NCBI RefSeq assembly: GCF_000744375.1
Contig: NZ_JQLU01000005.1
Location: 1,364,001 to 1,428,000 of the forward strand
From: Carnobacterium gallinarum DSM 4847
Lineage (GTDB): Bacteria; Bacillota; Bacilli; Lactobacillales; Carnobacteriaceae
DNA length: 64,000 bases
Direction: 5' to 3'
Below, in pieces: positions 35,960 to 44,415 of this stretch. Made by a program: the position numbers and the translations under genes. Below the pieces are notes generated by a model. That model saw only the letters and a list, made by a program, of their open reading frames with translations. It made no database searches and was not told the origin of the DNA. Positions within the stretch are counted from its first letter, which is position 1. Each line of letters opens with the position of its first letter.

Positions 35960-36309
35960 TTAGTCGTCTCCTTTTTTAGGAGCTCTTTTTTTTCAGCTAT
36001 TAAATCCGTTTCTTTTTGATAAAGATAACTATTTTCACGTTCTAGTTCATCTAAATCTTCCTCATATTGATTCCAAAATTTACTTTGACAACTAGAAACC
36101 TCATCAAAAATAGATTCAGATGTATACCTCATTTCTCCCTCTTTCCAAATCTCTTTGTCCTCGTGAAAAGAATTAGTCACTTCTTGGAAAATAGTGGCAA
36201 CATCCTCTTTCTTGCGATAATGTTCTGTAAAAGCACGTCTATTATCATCTAATTGCTCCCTAATCTTCCTTAGTTCATACGTTGCTTCTTCTACAGTTTG
36301 ATTGTTCAT
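35956..36309 (-). CDS. LXG partner protein (DUF3958/Lap2-like), coiled coil
   Basis: A 117-residue, highly charged, almost wholly helical protein with heptad-like spacing (YELRKIREQLDDNRRAF; ELERENSYLYQKETDLIAEKKELL). It lies between the WXG100-like gene and the LXG toxin with 4-nt overlaps on both sides. This matches the second small partner of LXG effectors, thought to help present the LXG domain to the secretion apparatus. The DUF3958 label is from memory of the family and is not verified. A nearly identical but truncated copy is at 53569. Confidence 0.7.
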   Translation of the reverse strand: MNNQTVEEATYELRKIREQLDDNRRAFTEHYRKKEDVATIFQEVTNSFHEDKEIWKEGEMRYTSESIFDEVSSCQSKFWNQYEEDLDELERENSYLYQKETDLIAEKKELLKKETTK

Positions 36310-36602
36310 TTAGACTTCCCGCCCAATGCTGCAGGAGTCATTAAATTTTCTAATTCTTTATTCATCACCTCAAAATCGCTTGCGACACTGTGAATATTTG
36401 CAATATCTCGTATTAATGCTGCCGCAAAAGAACTCTTTAATCCCTGCTGTTTTTCTGTTAAAGAGACGGATTTGCCGTTCCCTTGTAAAGTAGTTAGTGT
36501 CGCTGTTTGAATTTTCTTTCCTTGGTTTAATGGTACTACTGAATTAGATAAACTGGTTGCTAATGCACTTGCTTTGTTTAGATCACTTTGAAACGTAGCC
36601 AT
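36306..36602 (-). CDS. WXG100-like LXG partner (TIGR04197/DUF3130, Lap1-like)
   Basis: A 98-residue helical protein: TFQSDLNKASALATSLSNSV, a central turn and a second helix ending VASDFEVMNKELENLM. It has the size and helical-hairpin pattern of WXG100-related T7SS proteins but no W-x-G; TIGR04197/DUF3130 proteins are of this kind and precede LXG toxins. First gene of a four-gene operon with overlapping starts. The promoter with its dyad lies just upstream. A C-terminal fragment of a second copy is at 53483-53572. Confidence 0.75.
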   Translation of the reverse strand: MATFQSDLNKASALATSLSNSVVPLNQGKKIQTATLTTLQGNGKSVSLTEKQQGLKSSFAAALIRDIANIHSVASDFEVMNKELENLMTPAALGGKSK

Positions 36603-36616
36603 AAAATTTACCTCGC

Positions 36617-36664
36617 TTTAATTATGATAAATTTAATTTTACCATAATTAAATTTCGCTTACAA
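36617..36664 (-). promoter_or_regulatory. LXG operon promoter with overlapping inverted repeat
   Basis: On the minus strand TTGTAA (36659-36664) and TAAAAT (36636-36641) are 17 bp apart, with TGG before the -10. Arms of a perfect 10-bp inverted repeat (TTTAATTATG at 36617-36626 and CATAATTAAA at 36643-36652) flank the -10, a likely operator position for a repressor. Confidence 0.5.
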
Positions 36665-36741
36665 ATCGATAGTTATTTATTTTATTTTTTTATCAATCTG
36701 CTATTCATATGTATTTTTTTAAGTTTTTTTATTGAATCTAT

Positions 36742-37119
36742 TTAGTAATAATTGTATGCTTCAATATCATACTTTTCTACATCATTTTTAATTGTATTCA
36801 TAAGGCTATTATTCCCATTTGAATCCGCCATTACCATAGCGTGCAAATAAAATTTTTCATATTTTTTGTCTTTCCCTAATTTCATCAAATTAAATGCTTT
36901 TTCATAAAGTAATAAATCTAGATAATAACCTAAGCTTTCATTTTTCAACAATTTAATTCCTAAATTGGCAAGATTGAGAGCTTTACTATATTTTCCAATT
37001 TCAGAATAAAATTTAGCTGTATTATAATAAATCTTTGCAATTTCTTGGCTGTCTTTTATTGTATCAATCAAAGTAAATAGCTCATCTAATTGTTTAAGAG
37101 ATTTTTCAAAATATGTCAA
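36742..37119 (-). pseudogene. fragment of a TPR-type (Rgg/PlcR-like) regulator
   Basis: 125 residues of helical repeats (EIAKIYYNTAKFYSEIGKYSKALNLANLGIKLL, then LLLYEKAFNLMKLGKDKK), the pattern of the peptide-sensing TPR region of Rgg/PlcR-family regulators. The N-terminal DNA-binding domain is absent, and sequence upstream on this strand belongs to a decayed integrase. It is probably a C-terminal remnant. An intact short TPR protein is the alternative. Confidence 0.45.
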
Positions 37120-37136
37120 TTTTTATTTCAAACACA

Positions 37137-37620
37137 AGTAAATGAGTTGAATTACCACTAGATAATTACTACTTTACTAATTACTCACACCAAAACAAAT
37201 CTAATTATATAAAACTTCAAAAAGGTTATTTAAAAAATCATATTAATCCTTTTTTTAGAGATACTAATATAAAAGAATTACAATTAAAAGACATTCAACT
37301 GTTTCAACAAAAAATGTTGCAGAAGGAAAATAAACAAACTAAAAAGAAACTAGATAGCAAAACAATTAACAAAGTATTTATTTTTCTCTCTCAAATCTTC
37401 GATGTTGCAGTTAAAGAAAATGTAATCCCTTATTCACCAACCGAACATATTCAAAAATTAAGAGAAGAAAAAAAGAAATGAACTTCTGAACGCTTCAAGA
37501 ATATAAAGATTTCATATCTCGAATACACGAAGATGAACCACATATAAAAATTTTCTTTCAAACTGATTATTTACATGAGCACGAGGCGGAGAAATGATTT
37601 CATTAAAATGGAATCAACAG
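37137..37620 (+). pseudogene. decayed tyrosine recombinase (integrase)
   Basis: A frame from 37146 to 37481 encodes a core-binding domain: NHINPFFRD, IKELQLKDIQLFQQKML, KTINKVFIFLSQIFDVAVKENVI, then a stop. The catalytic domain continues in other frames: TLQEYKDFISRI, and finally ARGGEMISLKW, the motif around the first catalytic arginine. Stops and frameshifts divide it, and it is cut off where the IS1182-like end begins (37618). Confidence 0.75.
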
Positions 37621-37882
37621 ACTGTAAACAAAGTCCCAAAAAGGATGACGTTTACAGTTTTTTCTTATATAATATAACTGAAAACGGATCCAAGGAGTGA
37701 TAGCTATGATGAGTAAACAATCTGTTAACGGAAGCAATCAATTTGCCATGCTCAAAATTGATGAACTTGTGCCAACCAAGTGTTGATCCAGTTGTATTAA
37801 TTAAATTAGTTTTTATTCAATATCTCAGACTGTAGACAAAAAGAGTTGGAATTTGAATCCAACTCTTTTTGTCTACAGTCTG
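37618..37882 (+). mobile_element. internally deleted IS1182-family element
   Basis: The terminal repeats CAGACTGTAAACAAA (37618-37632) and TTTGTCTACAGTCTG (37868-37882) match at 14 of 15 positions. Between them a transposase start at 37706 (behind AAGGAG) encodes MMSKQSVNGSNQFAMLKIDE and then LVPTK. After a +1 frame jump it continues PSVDPVVLIKLVFIQYL to 37834. In IS1182 transposases these two segments are separated by about 30 residues, so an internal piece and the whole C-terminus are missing. Confidence 0.7.
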
Positions 37883-37904
37883 ACATCCATTTTCATGGAT
37901 GTTT
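37883..37904. repeat. 22-bp direct repeat, right copy (subtilase-side terminator)
   Basis: Identical to 33709-33730. It is followed here by further Ts (37905-37908), so this copy still works as a full terminator next to the 3' end of the subtilase gene. Confidence 0.85.
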
Positions 37905-37916
37905 TTTTGATTAAAC

Positions 37917-40900
37917 TTATTTGGATTTCTTGAATATAATTCTGCCGCTGACAAGAACTATAAGAATCAAACCAATGACAAGTGGCTCAATCACCTTTTT
38001 TTCTCCAGTTTGTGGAAGCACTTGTCCTTTTTTTCCGTTAGAAGTAGTCACAGGTGGCAAAGGTTTTTGTTTTAATGAAGGATCATTAGAATTGTTGCTA
38101 TTAGCAACAGTCACTTGTTTTTCTTCCAGTTTAGTAGAAGACTTGTCGTCGATAACGGATTTATCTGAATTTGGCTTATCAGGAGTAGTCGTATCAACAA
38201 CAGCTTCTTCTTTTATTGGTGGTTCTTCTTTACTGACAACAGGTGGTTGTTTAATGTCAGACACTAGTACTGCTGTTTTAACAATCTCGCTTTCATTTCC
38301 TGCATCATCATAACTTTGTGCCCAAATTTCTCCTGAGGTAGTTAATTCAAAAGGTTTAAGATAGTTTTGATAGGTTTTTCCACTATCTAAGCTATAACGT
38401 AAATGAGTGAAATCAGACTGTTCTTTAGTTAGCTCAGTGTCGTAAGCGATGGTTATTTGAACAGGCGGAACTAGTGTAGCTGTTCGGACTTTTGACGTCA
38501 TGCTAATTACGGGCTTAGCAGCAATATCAGCTTGAATATTCGTTACGTCAAAAGTCACAATTTCAGATTCATTTCCATAAACGTCTTGTGATTTGAAGTA
38601 AACTTTTTGATTGATAGCAACAGCTAGCTCATCCAGATAAGTTTCATAATTAATGCCATCAAAGCTATAGGAAATTGTTGATTTTTCCTCACTATCTGCT
38701 TTAAGTTTCACTGCTTGATTCGTTAATTTAGTCGTACTTGGCGTGATAATCGGAGCGTTAGCCGGTTCGTTTTTGTAGTAAGCAGTAATTGCTTTGCTCG
38801 TCGTATTTCCCAAGCTATCTGTTAATCCAACCTGCAAATAATTCGCGCCATCAGTCACAGGAACGTCATATTCAAATGGTGCAGCTTCTTTTCCTTCAAA
38901 GAACTTTTCATTAAAAATAGTGTAATTAATTGCTGTCTGAACGTTGTCATTGTTGACGAATAACTTATAGCCAGAAAAATTATCCGAAATTAGTCCGCTT
39001 AAACGAACTGGATTTTTATTCGTATAAATACTGTAATTACCCGCATCATCAACGGTTAAATTGTCCATTTGTAAAGTTGGCAAAATCGTATCAACAATAA
39101 CATAGTAGCCTTCGTTAACTAAAGGTTCGCCATTATTTAATTCATTAGATTGAACTAGAAAGGCAACGCTATTTTTTCCCTGTTTTAGCTTGACAGGATA
39201 ACTAAAAGTTAACGTTTCTGAATCATAAGGCACATCTTGTTGATTAATTGTAAAGCGGTCGACTTTTTCACGTAAGCGTCCTTTGACTTTATAAGTCTCG
39301 GTTGCCGGATCATAATTAGGATTGCCAACGCCGACTAAGGTGAGGCTATTTACATTGATTGTATCTAGTACTAAACTGGGCGTTTGTTGATAGCCGCTAG
39401 TTGTGATTAGAACTTTCTCCGTTTTTTGGTTGCCGTACTCATCAGTAGCTGTGATCGAAATCATATTTTGACCATGAAGGAGTGGGATATCTGTTTTAAA
39501 CTGTCCATCCGCTTCAATTAAAGCAGTCAAATCAACCTTTTTCGCATCACTTGTTTGACTAACCTCTAATTTTTTAGTTGTGACGCCAGTTTTTCCGATT
39601 AATGGATAGCTAGTTTTTTCAGTTGTGCTTACCGCTTGATCAGGATTACTGATCGTCAACTCAGGTTTTGTAATATACACACGAACGGGTACTTTTTTCA
39701 GAATAGTTTGTTGCTGAGCATCAGTTGAAAAGAGAATTTCCTGTGTGTCTGAGGTAATCGGTAGTTCAAAATTAAAGAATCCATCTGGACTTTGAACTTC
39801 TAATCCATTAATATAAATGATTTTTGGACCAAATCCACGAATGGTCATAGTTTGATTGGTAGCTGAAAAATCACTTGTATTTGTCGTAATGATTTGATTA
39901 TCACTTAAATTAAAAAGAGCAATAGGGGCATCAGATCCTGCTTGAACATACTGATTGGACGAGCCATAATTGCCAGCGTAGTCAGAAATCAGAACTTCTA
40001 CTTGGTTTTTGCCAGACGTCGGTTTTTGCGAGTCTTTTAATGGAATACTAACGGACTCAGCCTCTTGCTGGCTAACATCATAGGTTTCAATTTTTCCATT
40101 GATAGAAACAGCTATTGAACGTAAATCAACCCCACTTAAGAGATCAGTTAATTTTAATTTTAGCTTCGTTCCTGACTCATCAAAGGCAATATCTGAGATA
40201 GTTGGCTTTGTCGTATCTACTTTAATTGGCAAATACATCTCTTGTGGCGTTGCTTTCTCGAGATCGGCTTGGGCAGTTACTTTTAACTGATATTGTCCAT
40301 CAGCTACTACTTCGTTTTTACCGGTTTTTGTATTATAAACAGTACCATCCCAATTAGCATCCGCAACAGTATGAGAGGAATACTGTCCAATTTTTGAATT
40401 AAAAGTATCTTTTCTTAGTCTTTTGTCTTCATTTAAACGACGAATTACCTTGTTAGAAGCATCAACAACTTCATAAGTGACGGATTTTGCATTACGTAAG
40501 AAGTTTAACGTTGGCTTTGCTTGATCTTTTCGTCCGTCCTGATTAGGGGAGATCGCCACTAAATCAGGATTGATTGTTTTATTTTGTAAACCTAAGAACG
40601 TGTTATTTTTATCAGTAAAATAGCCAAAGTTAAGGAGGGAAGCTTTGTCATAAACAGGTGCATCGATAACCGGAGCTAAGCTATAATCTCCGTAAAATCC
40701 AACAAAGGGCATCGTCAGATTTGGTTGAGAATCGCTTGTAAAGCCAATATAGCCTTCAACAAATTGTTGCTTGGCAAATGAATCAGGCAACGATAAACTG
40801 ATTTCAACGGTTTTTGTTTCCCCTGGTTGAAGTATAATTTCCTTTTGAGTGGGAGTTAGATTGGCTCCTGCAATTTTTGTTGCATATACTTCGGCAGTGG

Positions 40901-43181
40901 CTGTTTTCGCTTCTGTATAGACACCATTAAAATCAGTAAATTGATAGGTGGCAGGTTTCGTTCCGTTATTTTTTAAATTAACCGACATAGTTGTTTGTTG
41001 ACCTATTTGTTTTAAAGCTAAAGCTCCATCATTATCAGTGCTATCAGTTAAGCTAGTAGTATTATCCAAAGCTTTGTCTAATTTTATTTGTCCAGCACCT
41101 TGTCTACGTGGAGAAATAAGGACATCATTGTTATTTTTATCTAACATTGGCAAGGCTGTATTCATAACAGATAATTTAGCAAAGCGGGTTAATTCAATCC
41201 CAGATAATGTTGGATGACTTTTTTTCAAGGATTGATAGACTAATGCTTGTGCCCCAGCAACAAAAGGAGAAGACATAGATGTTCCACTCTTCGTTTGGTA
41301 ACTATTGTTGTTTACAGTTGAATAAATATTGCCACCAGGAGCCGATATTTCAGGTTTAAATTCTAAATCTGGAGTTAACCCCCACGAAGAAAAATCAGAC
41401 ATCTTACCAGATTTGGGATTGGCGAATTGATAGCTGCTAACATCAAAGCTAAATTGTTGCTGGGTGGTTTCTTGAGCTAGCTTTACTAAGGCATCACCAT
41501 CTTCTTTTGTGAGGCTTAAGGTCAGATAAGTTGGGTCATTTAATTGCATATTATTTGGTGGACTATCTGGAACATTATTGTAAATAAAAGCAGCACGGGC
41601 CCCATTTTCTTTGGCAAAACGTTGTTTATCGGAAAAGGAAATGAGACCTCGCTGAATCAAAACGATTTTGTCTTTGACATCTTTGTTTTGATAATCACTT
41701 TGTTGTCCAGGACCAACAGCGACTAAATCAGTTGGTTGAGATAAAAGGGCAGTATCTGCCGTTGTCCCATTTGAGACAACAATCGCTCCTGATGGGGAAG
41801 TGGAAGTTGTCATTTTATAGGGTGTTTTTGTGCCGTCAGCATTAATTAGTTGAACGAGTAGGCCTTGACTTGTAATATACGTGTTTTCCGAAGAGGCGAC
41901 GGTTAATGCTTCCGTTGTAACCCCAGGAGAACCAAGTGTTCCAGTATCAATCGTTCCAAGTTTATTTTGTGGGTTGACGTTTGGATTGTCTGTCGTACTT
42001 AAGCTACTATTTCCAGCTGAGATAACAGATAAAACTCCTGCTTCAGCGGCTTGTTTGATGACTAATTGTTCAGGTGAATTTGGATCAACGGTACCAGAAA
42101 CAGAGCCCAGACTCATATTTAAAATATCAGCACCTAGCTTAACGGAGTCTTCAATTGCGGCAATTATATCATCATCTAAAGCAGTAGCTAAGCGAGTATT
42201 ATTTGAGAAAACTTTCATAGCTAACAATTGTGCTTCTGGTGCCACGCCTAGTACAGCTTTGGTTGGATCTTCCCCAATACCATTAGCAGCAACGATTCCA
42301 GCAACATGCATGCCATGCATAGCGGTTGCTGGATTTTTATCAACAATCTCTTCATTATTATCCGCATAGTTATAGCCAAAAGGAACCTTTCGATTAAAGG
42401 CTTGTCCGTAACCTAATTTTTTTGCATTTGTCTGACCAACTGACAGTGGGATTTTCTCTTTAGTATTATCTGATAAACGCAGATCTTTATGAGTTGGATC
42501 AATTCCAGAGTCGATGATGGAAACCACCATACCTTCACCCTTTAATTTCCGCTTCTGCCACACTTGTTGAATATTTGCTAATTGATTGGCATCGATTGAC
42601 GTTGGATAATAGACTTTTGCGGCAGTAACAGATTGAACACCTTTCATTGCCCTAATTTTATCGACATCCTTATACTTTGCATCAATAGAGAAGCCGTTTA
42701 TTAGATAACCAAAGGCACGTGGGCTTTTATTTCCTGTTAACTTCTCGATGTCGTTTTTAATAGTTTCTTGAGTATCAATAACACTATCGGTAGCAGTATC
42801 AATGGCTGCAATGGAGCTCTTTGAACCAGTTGGTGCAGCGACTTGCTTAACTGCCGCTTCTTTGTCTAATTGAACGATGAGGCGGATTTCCTGATTCTCG
42901 TCAAAGCTATTTTCATTTAATTGGCTGACATCGAATCCACGACTTGCTAGCTGAGCTTTGACATTTTCATCAAATGCTTTTTTATTTAGGTCATTAATGG
43001 CTGTTTCTTGATTTTGTTGAGCAGCTAATAATTGGTTATAATTCGTTGGTAATATAGTCTCTATCTTGTCTTCGGCAAATGCGAACGATGAAAAAGTACT
43101 AAAATTCGTAGAAAGTAATAAAATGATTAGTAAGCCCCAAGTTCTCCTTTTTTGTCTTTTTTTATTGTTAAAAATCCCCAT
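37917..43181 (-). CDS. LPxTG-anchored subtilisin-family (S8) cell-envelope proteinase
   Basis: A 1754-residue protein. GGGGGAG lies 5 nt before the chosen ATG (43181); an upstream in-frame ATG (43226) lacks a site. Signal peptide, propeptide (to about 190), S8 catalytic domain with Asp224 (IIDSGID), His289 (HGMHVAG) and Ser635 (GTSMSSPF), interrupted by a protease-associated domain at about 430-580. Then a Fn3-like domain and several Ig-like repeats, a Pro/Lys/Thr wall region, LPQTGEKK, a helix and KKSK. The layout matches lactocepin/C5a-peptidase-type envelope proteinases, which degrade caseins, host proteins or peptides. Promoter and a cre-like site lie upstream. It converges on dut with the LXG cassette between. 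Confidence 0.88.
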   Translation of the reverse strand: MGIFNNKKRQKRRTWGLLIILLLSTNFSTFSSFAFAEDKIETILPTNYNQLLAAQQNQETAINDLNKKAFDENVKAQLASRGFDVSQLNENSFDENQEIRLIVQLDKEAAVKQVAAPTGSKSSIAAIDTATDSVIDTQETIKNDIEKLTGNKSPRAFGYLINGFSIDAKYKDVDKIRAMKGVQSVTAAKVYYPTSIDANQLANIQQVWQKRKLKGEGMVVSIIDSGIDPTHKDLRLSDNTKEKIPLSVGQTNAKKLGYGQAFNRKVPFGYNYADNNEEIVDKNPATAMHGMHVAGIVAANGIGEDPTKAVLGVAPEAQLLAMKVFSNNTRLATALDDDIIAAIEDSVKLGADILNMSLGSVSGTVDPNSPEQLVIKQAAEAGVLSVISAGNSSLSTTDNPNVNPQNKLGTIDTGTLGSPGVTTEALTVASSENTYITSQGLLVQLINADGTKTPYKMTTSTSPSGAIVVSNGTTADTALLSQPTDLVAVGPGQQSDYQNKDVKDKIVLIQRGLISFSDKQRFAKENGARAAFIYNNVPDSPPNNMQLNDPTYLTLSLTKEDGDALVKLAQETTQQQFSFDVSSYQFANPKSGKMSDFSSWGLTPDLEFKPEISAPGGNIYSTVNNNSYQTKSGTSMSSPFVAGAQALVYQSLKKSHPTLSGIELTRFAKLSVMNTALPMLDKNNNDVLISPRRQGAGQIKLDKALDNTTSLTDSTDNDGALALKQIGQQTTMSVNLKNNGTKPATYQFTDFNGVYTEAKTATAEVYATKIAGANLTPTQKEIILQPGETKTVEISLSLPDSFAKQQFVEGYIGFTSDSQPNLTMPFVGFYGDYSLAPVIDAPVYDKASLLNFGYFTDKNNTFLGLQNKTINPDLVAISPNQDGRKDQAKPTLNFLRNAKSVTYEVVDASNKVIRRLNEDKRLRKDTFNSKIGQYSSHTVADANWDGTVYNTKTGKNEVVADGQYQLKVTAQADLEKATPQEMYLPIKVDTTKPTISDIAFDESGTKLKLKLTDLLSGVDLRSIAVSINGKIETYDVSQQEAESVSIPLKDSQKPTSGKNQVEVLISDYAGNYGSSNQYVQAGSDAPIALFNLSDNQIITTNTSDFSATNQTMTIRGFGPKIIYINGLEVQSPDGFFNFELPITSDTQEILFSTDAQQQTILKKVPVRVYITKPELTISNPDQAVSTTEKTSYPLIGKTGVTTKKLEVSQTSDAKKVDLTALIEADGQFKTDIPLLHGQNMISITATDEYGNQKTEKVLITTSGYQQTPSLVLDTINVNSLTLVGVGNPNYDPATETYKVKGRLREKVDRFTINQQDVPYDSETLTFSYPVKLKQGKNSVAFLVQSNELNNGEPLVNEGYYVIVDTILPTLQMDNLTVDDAGNYSIYTNKNPVRLSGLISDNFSGYKLFVNNDNVQTAINYTIFNEKFFEGKEAAPFEYDVPVTDGANYLQVGLTDSLGNTTSKAITAYYKNEPANAPIITPSTTKLTNQAVKLKADSEEKSTISYSFDGINYETYLDELAVAINQKVYFKSQDVYGNESEIVTFDVTNIQADIAAKPVISMTSKVRTATLVPPVQITIAYDTELTKEQSDFTHLRYSLDSGKTYQNYLKPFELTTSGEIWAQSYDDAGNESEIVKTAVLVSDIKQPPVVSKEEPPIKEEAVVDTTTPDKPNSDKSVIDDKSSTKLEEKQVTVANSNNSNDPSLKQKPLPPVTTSNGKKGQVLPQTGEKKVIEPLVIGLILIVLVSGRIIFKKSK

Positions 43182-43233
43182 AGTAACTCCCCCTTTTTCA
43201 CTTTTATGATAATTAGATAAAAGCATAGTGTTT

Positions 43234-43262
43234 ATTTTAATCTAATTTTAATTATATTTCAA
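43234..43262 (-). promoter_or_regulatory. subtilase promoter
   Basis: On the minus strand TTGAAA (43257-43262) and TAAAAT (43234-43239) are exactly 17 bp apart. Each differs from the sigma-A consensus at one position. Transcription would start about 45 nt upstream of the chosen ATG. Confidence 0.6.
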
Positions 43263-43297
43263 TGACTTAATGAAACCTAATTTTTACTGGAATTTAA

Positions 43298-43311
43298 TGA
43301 AAACGTTTAAG
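43298..43311. promoter_or_regulatory. cre-like CcpA site upstream of the subtilase
   Basis: TGAAAACGTTTAAG fits 12 of 14 positions of the TGWAARCGYTWNCW consensus. It lies about 36 bp upstream of the -35 element, a position more usual for activation than for repression. Confidence 0.3.
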
Positions 43312-43750
43312 GTATAAGCATATAAAAAACGAAATATATGAATTTATTAATCAAATAATTGAAAAGATTTTACGTCAAGTGCTTAGAATGACGGTTAATT
43401 ATTCAAGTTATTAAAAAAGAGAACTATCAAATGTAACTAATTGAGCTAGTGAGTTGCTATGTCTAGTATGAGTATCAAAAAACTTGCTTATATCTTAATT
43501 TTAATACAAGATAGTTTTTTTTATCTAATGATTCGTTAGATATAAAGAGCAAACAAAATTTAATATTCACTAGTTATTTATAGAAAGTTTTCTCCTTTTA
43601 TAAAATAGTTTAGACATTCTTGAATTATGAATAAAAGATAACAAAAAATTAAATTTTTGATGAAAAAAGCTAGAGATGAAAGCGTAATGATTACCTTATA
43701 TTCGAGTTAGTGCTACACTTGAGATATAAAATAACCACGAGGTGAATAAA

Positions 43751-44026
43751 ATGACTGCAACAATCAAAGGGTATATTAATGATTTAGACAAAAAAGGTAA
43801 TGATTTTTTAAGCGCAGAAATTAAAACACGATTTTTAGAATTCGCAACTGAGCATGAGGTTCCCGTCATTATTGAAAATGTTCATTTAGAAACTTTAAGC
43901 AATCCTGTCACTTTCCGATATAATTTAAATGTAGAGATTGAAGCTGGAAATGAATCAAGCTTCATTAAAAACTTTACAGATACTTTCCAACAAGAGGAAG
44001 CTAGAAGAATTAGTTGTAGCCAATAA
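43751..44026 (+). CDS. small conserved-type hypothetical protein, 91 residues
   Basis: A soluble acidic protein with a predicted beta-alpha-beta pattern (ATIKGYIND, ISAEIKTRFLEFATEH-like helix, VPVIIENVHLE). Family not recognised. The ATG at 43751 is 6-7 nt after a GAGG. A GTG at 43742 overlaps that site and is less likely. A possible promoter (TTACCT, 17 bp, TACACT with TG before it) ends about 30 bp upstream. A strong terminator follows, so it is monocistronic. Confidence 0.55.
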   Translation: MTATIKGYINDLDKKGNDFLSAEIKTRFLEFATEHEVPVIIENVHLETLSNPVTFRYNLNVEIEAGNESSFIKNFTDTFQQEEARRISCSQ

Positions 44027-44042
44027 AAAATCCATGTTCACT

Positions 44043-44104
44043 AAAAAAAGCTAGATAATGCGCTCTCCTGACAATAAGGATAGCTGCAGAATCTAGCTTT
44101 TTTT
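44043..44104. terminator. terminator after 43751 gene
   Basis: AAAAAAAGCTAGAT (44043-44056) pairs with ATCTAGCTTTTTTT (44091-44104) over 14 bp, with a 34-nt loop region. Confidence 0.75.
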
Positions 44105-44204
44105 ACGAAAAAGTTTACAACTGAGTATGATCTATAGAACGTATTTGTATCATTATAGATGTCTACTATTATTTTTTGATGCTTAAAAAAGAGTGTAGGA
44201 AAGA

Positions 44205-44340
44205 ATTGCTCCACTAGTCAAGTAAGGGCAGTTTAAGAACGGGCATGAATATACTGCATCTGTTCTTGTAGGTAGAAGCTTCTGCTACGGCGGGATATTC
44301 TGTTTCGGATAGCAAGCTTATTTAAAGGAAAAGAATCGTC
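44205..44340. other. GC-richer block with potential RNA hairpins
   Basis: Between AT-rich flanks this block can form AGAACGGG/TCTGTTCT (with an inner GCA/TGC), GTAG/CTAC around AGAAGCTTCT, and TATTC/GGATA stems in succession. I cannot assign it to a known riboswitch or small-RNA class. It could instead be residual coding sequence of a lost gene. Confidence 0.3.
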
Positions 44341-44398
44341 CATTTGCTTCGAGAATTCAATTCAATATTTTAATAATTAAATATAATGGCGTAATTTT

Positions 44399-44415
44399 TG
44401 TAATGTTTTTGTAAT
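44399..44415 (+). promoter_or_regulatory. WalR (YycF) binding-site match
   Basis: TGTAAT-GTTTT-TGTAAT matches the WalR direct-repeat consensus TGTWAH-N5-TGTWAH at all 12 specified positions. A second near match, TGTAAC-TTATT-TTTAAC, lies at 44687-44703. The downstream gene encodes a LysM/3D protein like YocH, a known WalR target in Bacillus. Confidence 0.5.

Larger units (their letters stand above)
33731..37882. mobile_element. 4152-bp putative mobile cassette carrying an LXG toxin operon
   Basis: The ends are exact inverted copies (CAGACTGTAGACAAAAAGAG... and its complement). Each belongs to a 57-bp palindrome (33731-33787 and 37826-37882) with 25-bp arms and a 7-nt loop; the loops match best in inverted orientation. 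Perfect 22-bp direct repeats lie immediately outside. Contents from left: hairpins, immunity gene, LXG toxin, two small partner genes (all minus strand), a regulator fragment, a decayed tyrosine recombinase and an internally deleted IS1182-like element. The most economical reading is insertion of a compound element into the dut/subtilase terminator. Which enzyme moved it is inference. Confidence 0.75.
43182..43750. other. divergent intergenic region
   Basis: It holds the subtilase promoter and a cre-like sequence (listed separately) and the leader of the small gene at 43751, but no further gene. A short palindrome TATCTAA-TTAGATA (about 43521-43541) and a weak hairpin with a T-run just before it are the only other structures seen. 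Confidence 0.45.

Noticed and set aside
36067-36252. Plus-strand frame inside the LXG partner gene
   Set aside because: It is the complement of an overlapping coiled-coil gene with clear operon structure, and has no ribosome site.
37921-42369. Plus-strand frames up to 162 codons opposite the subtilase gene
   Set aside because: They mirror low-complexity and catalytic-domain coding sequence of the minus-strand gene and show no domain of their own.
44205-44340. Possible TnpB/IS605 tail (a frame reading RTGMNILHLF)
   Set aside because: The match is a handful of residues, no transposase body is present, and the other frames are equally uninformative. Kept only as an unassigned structured block.
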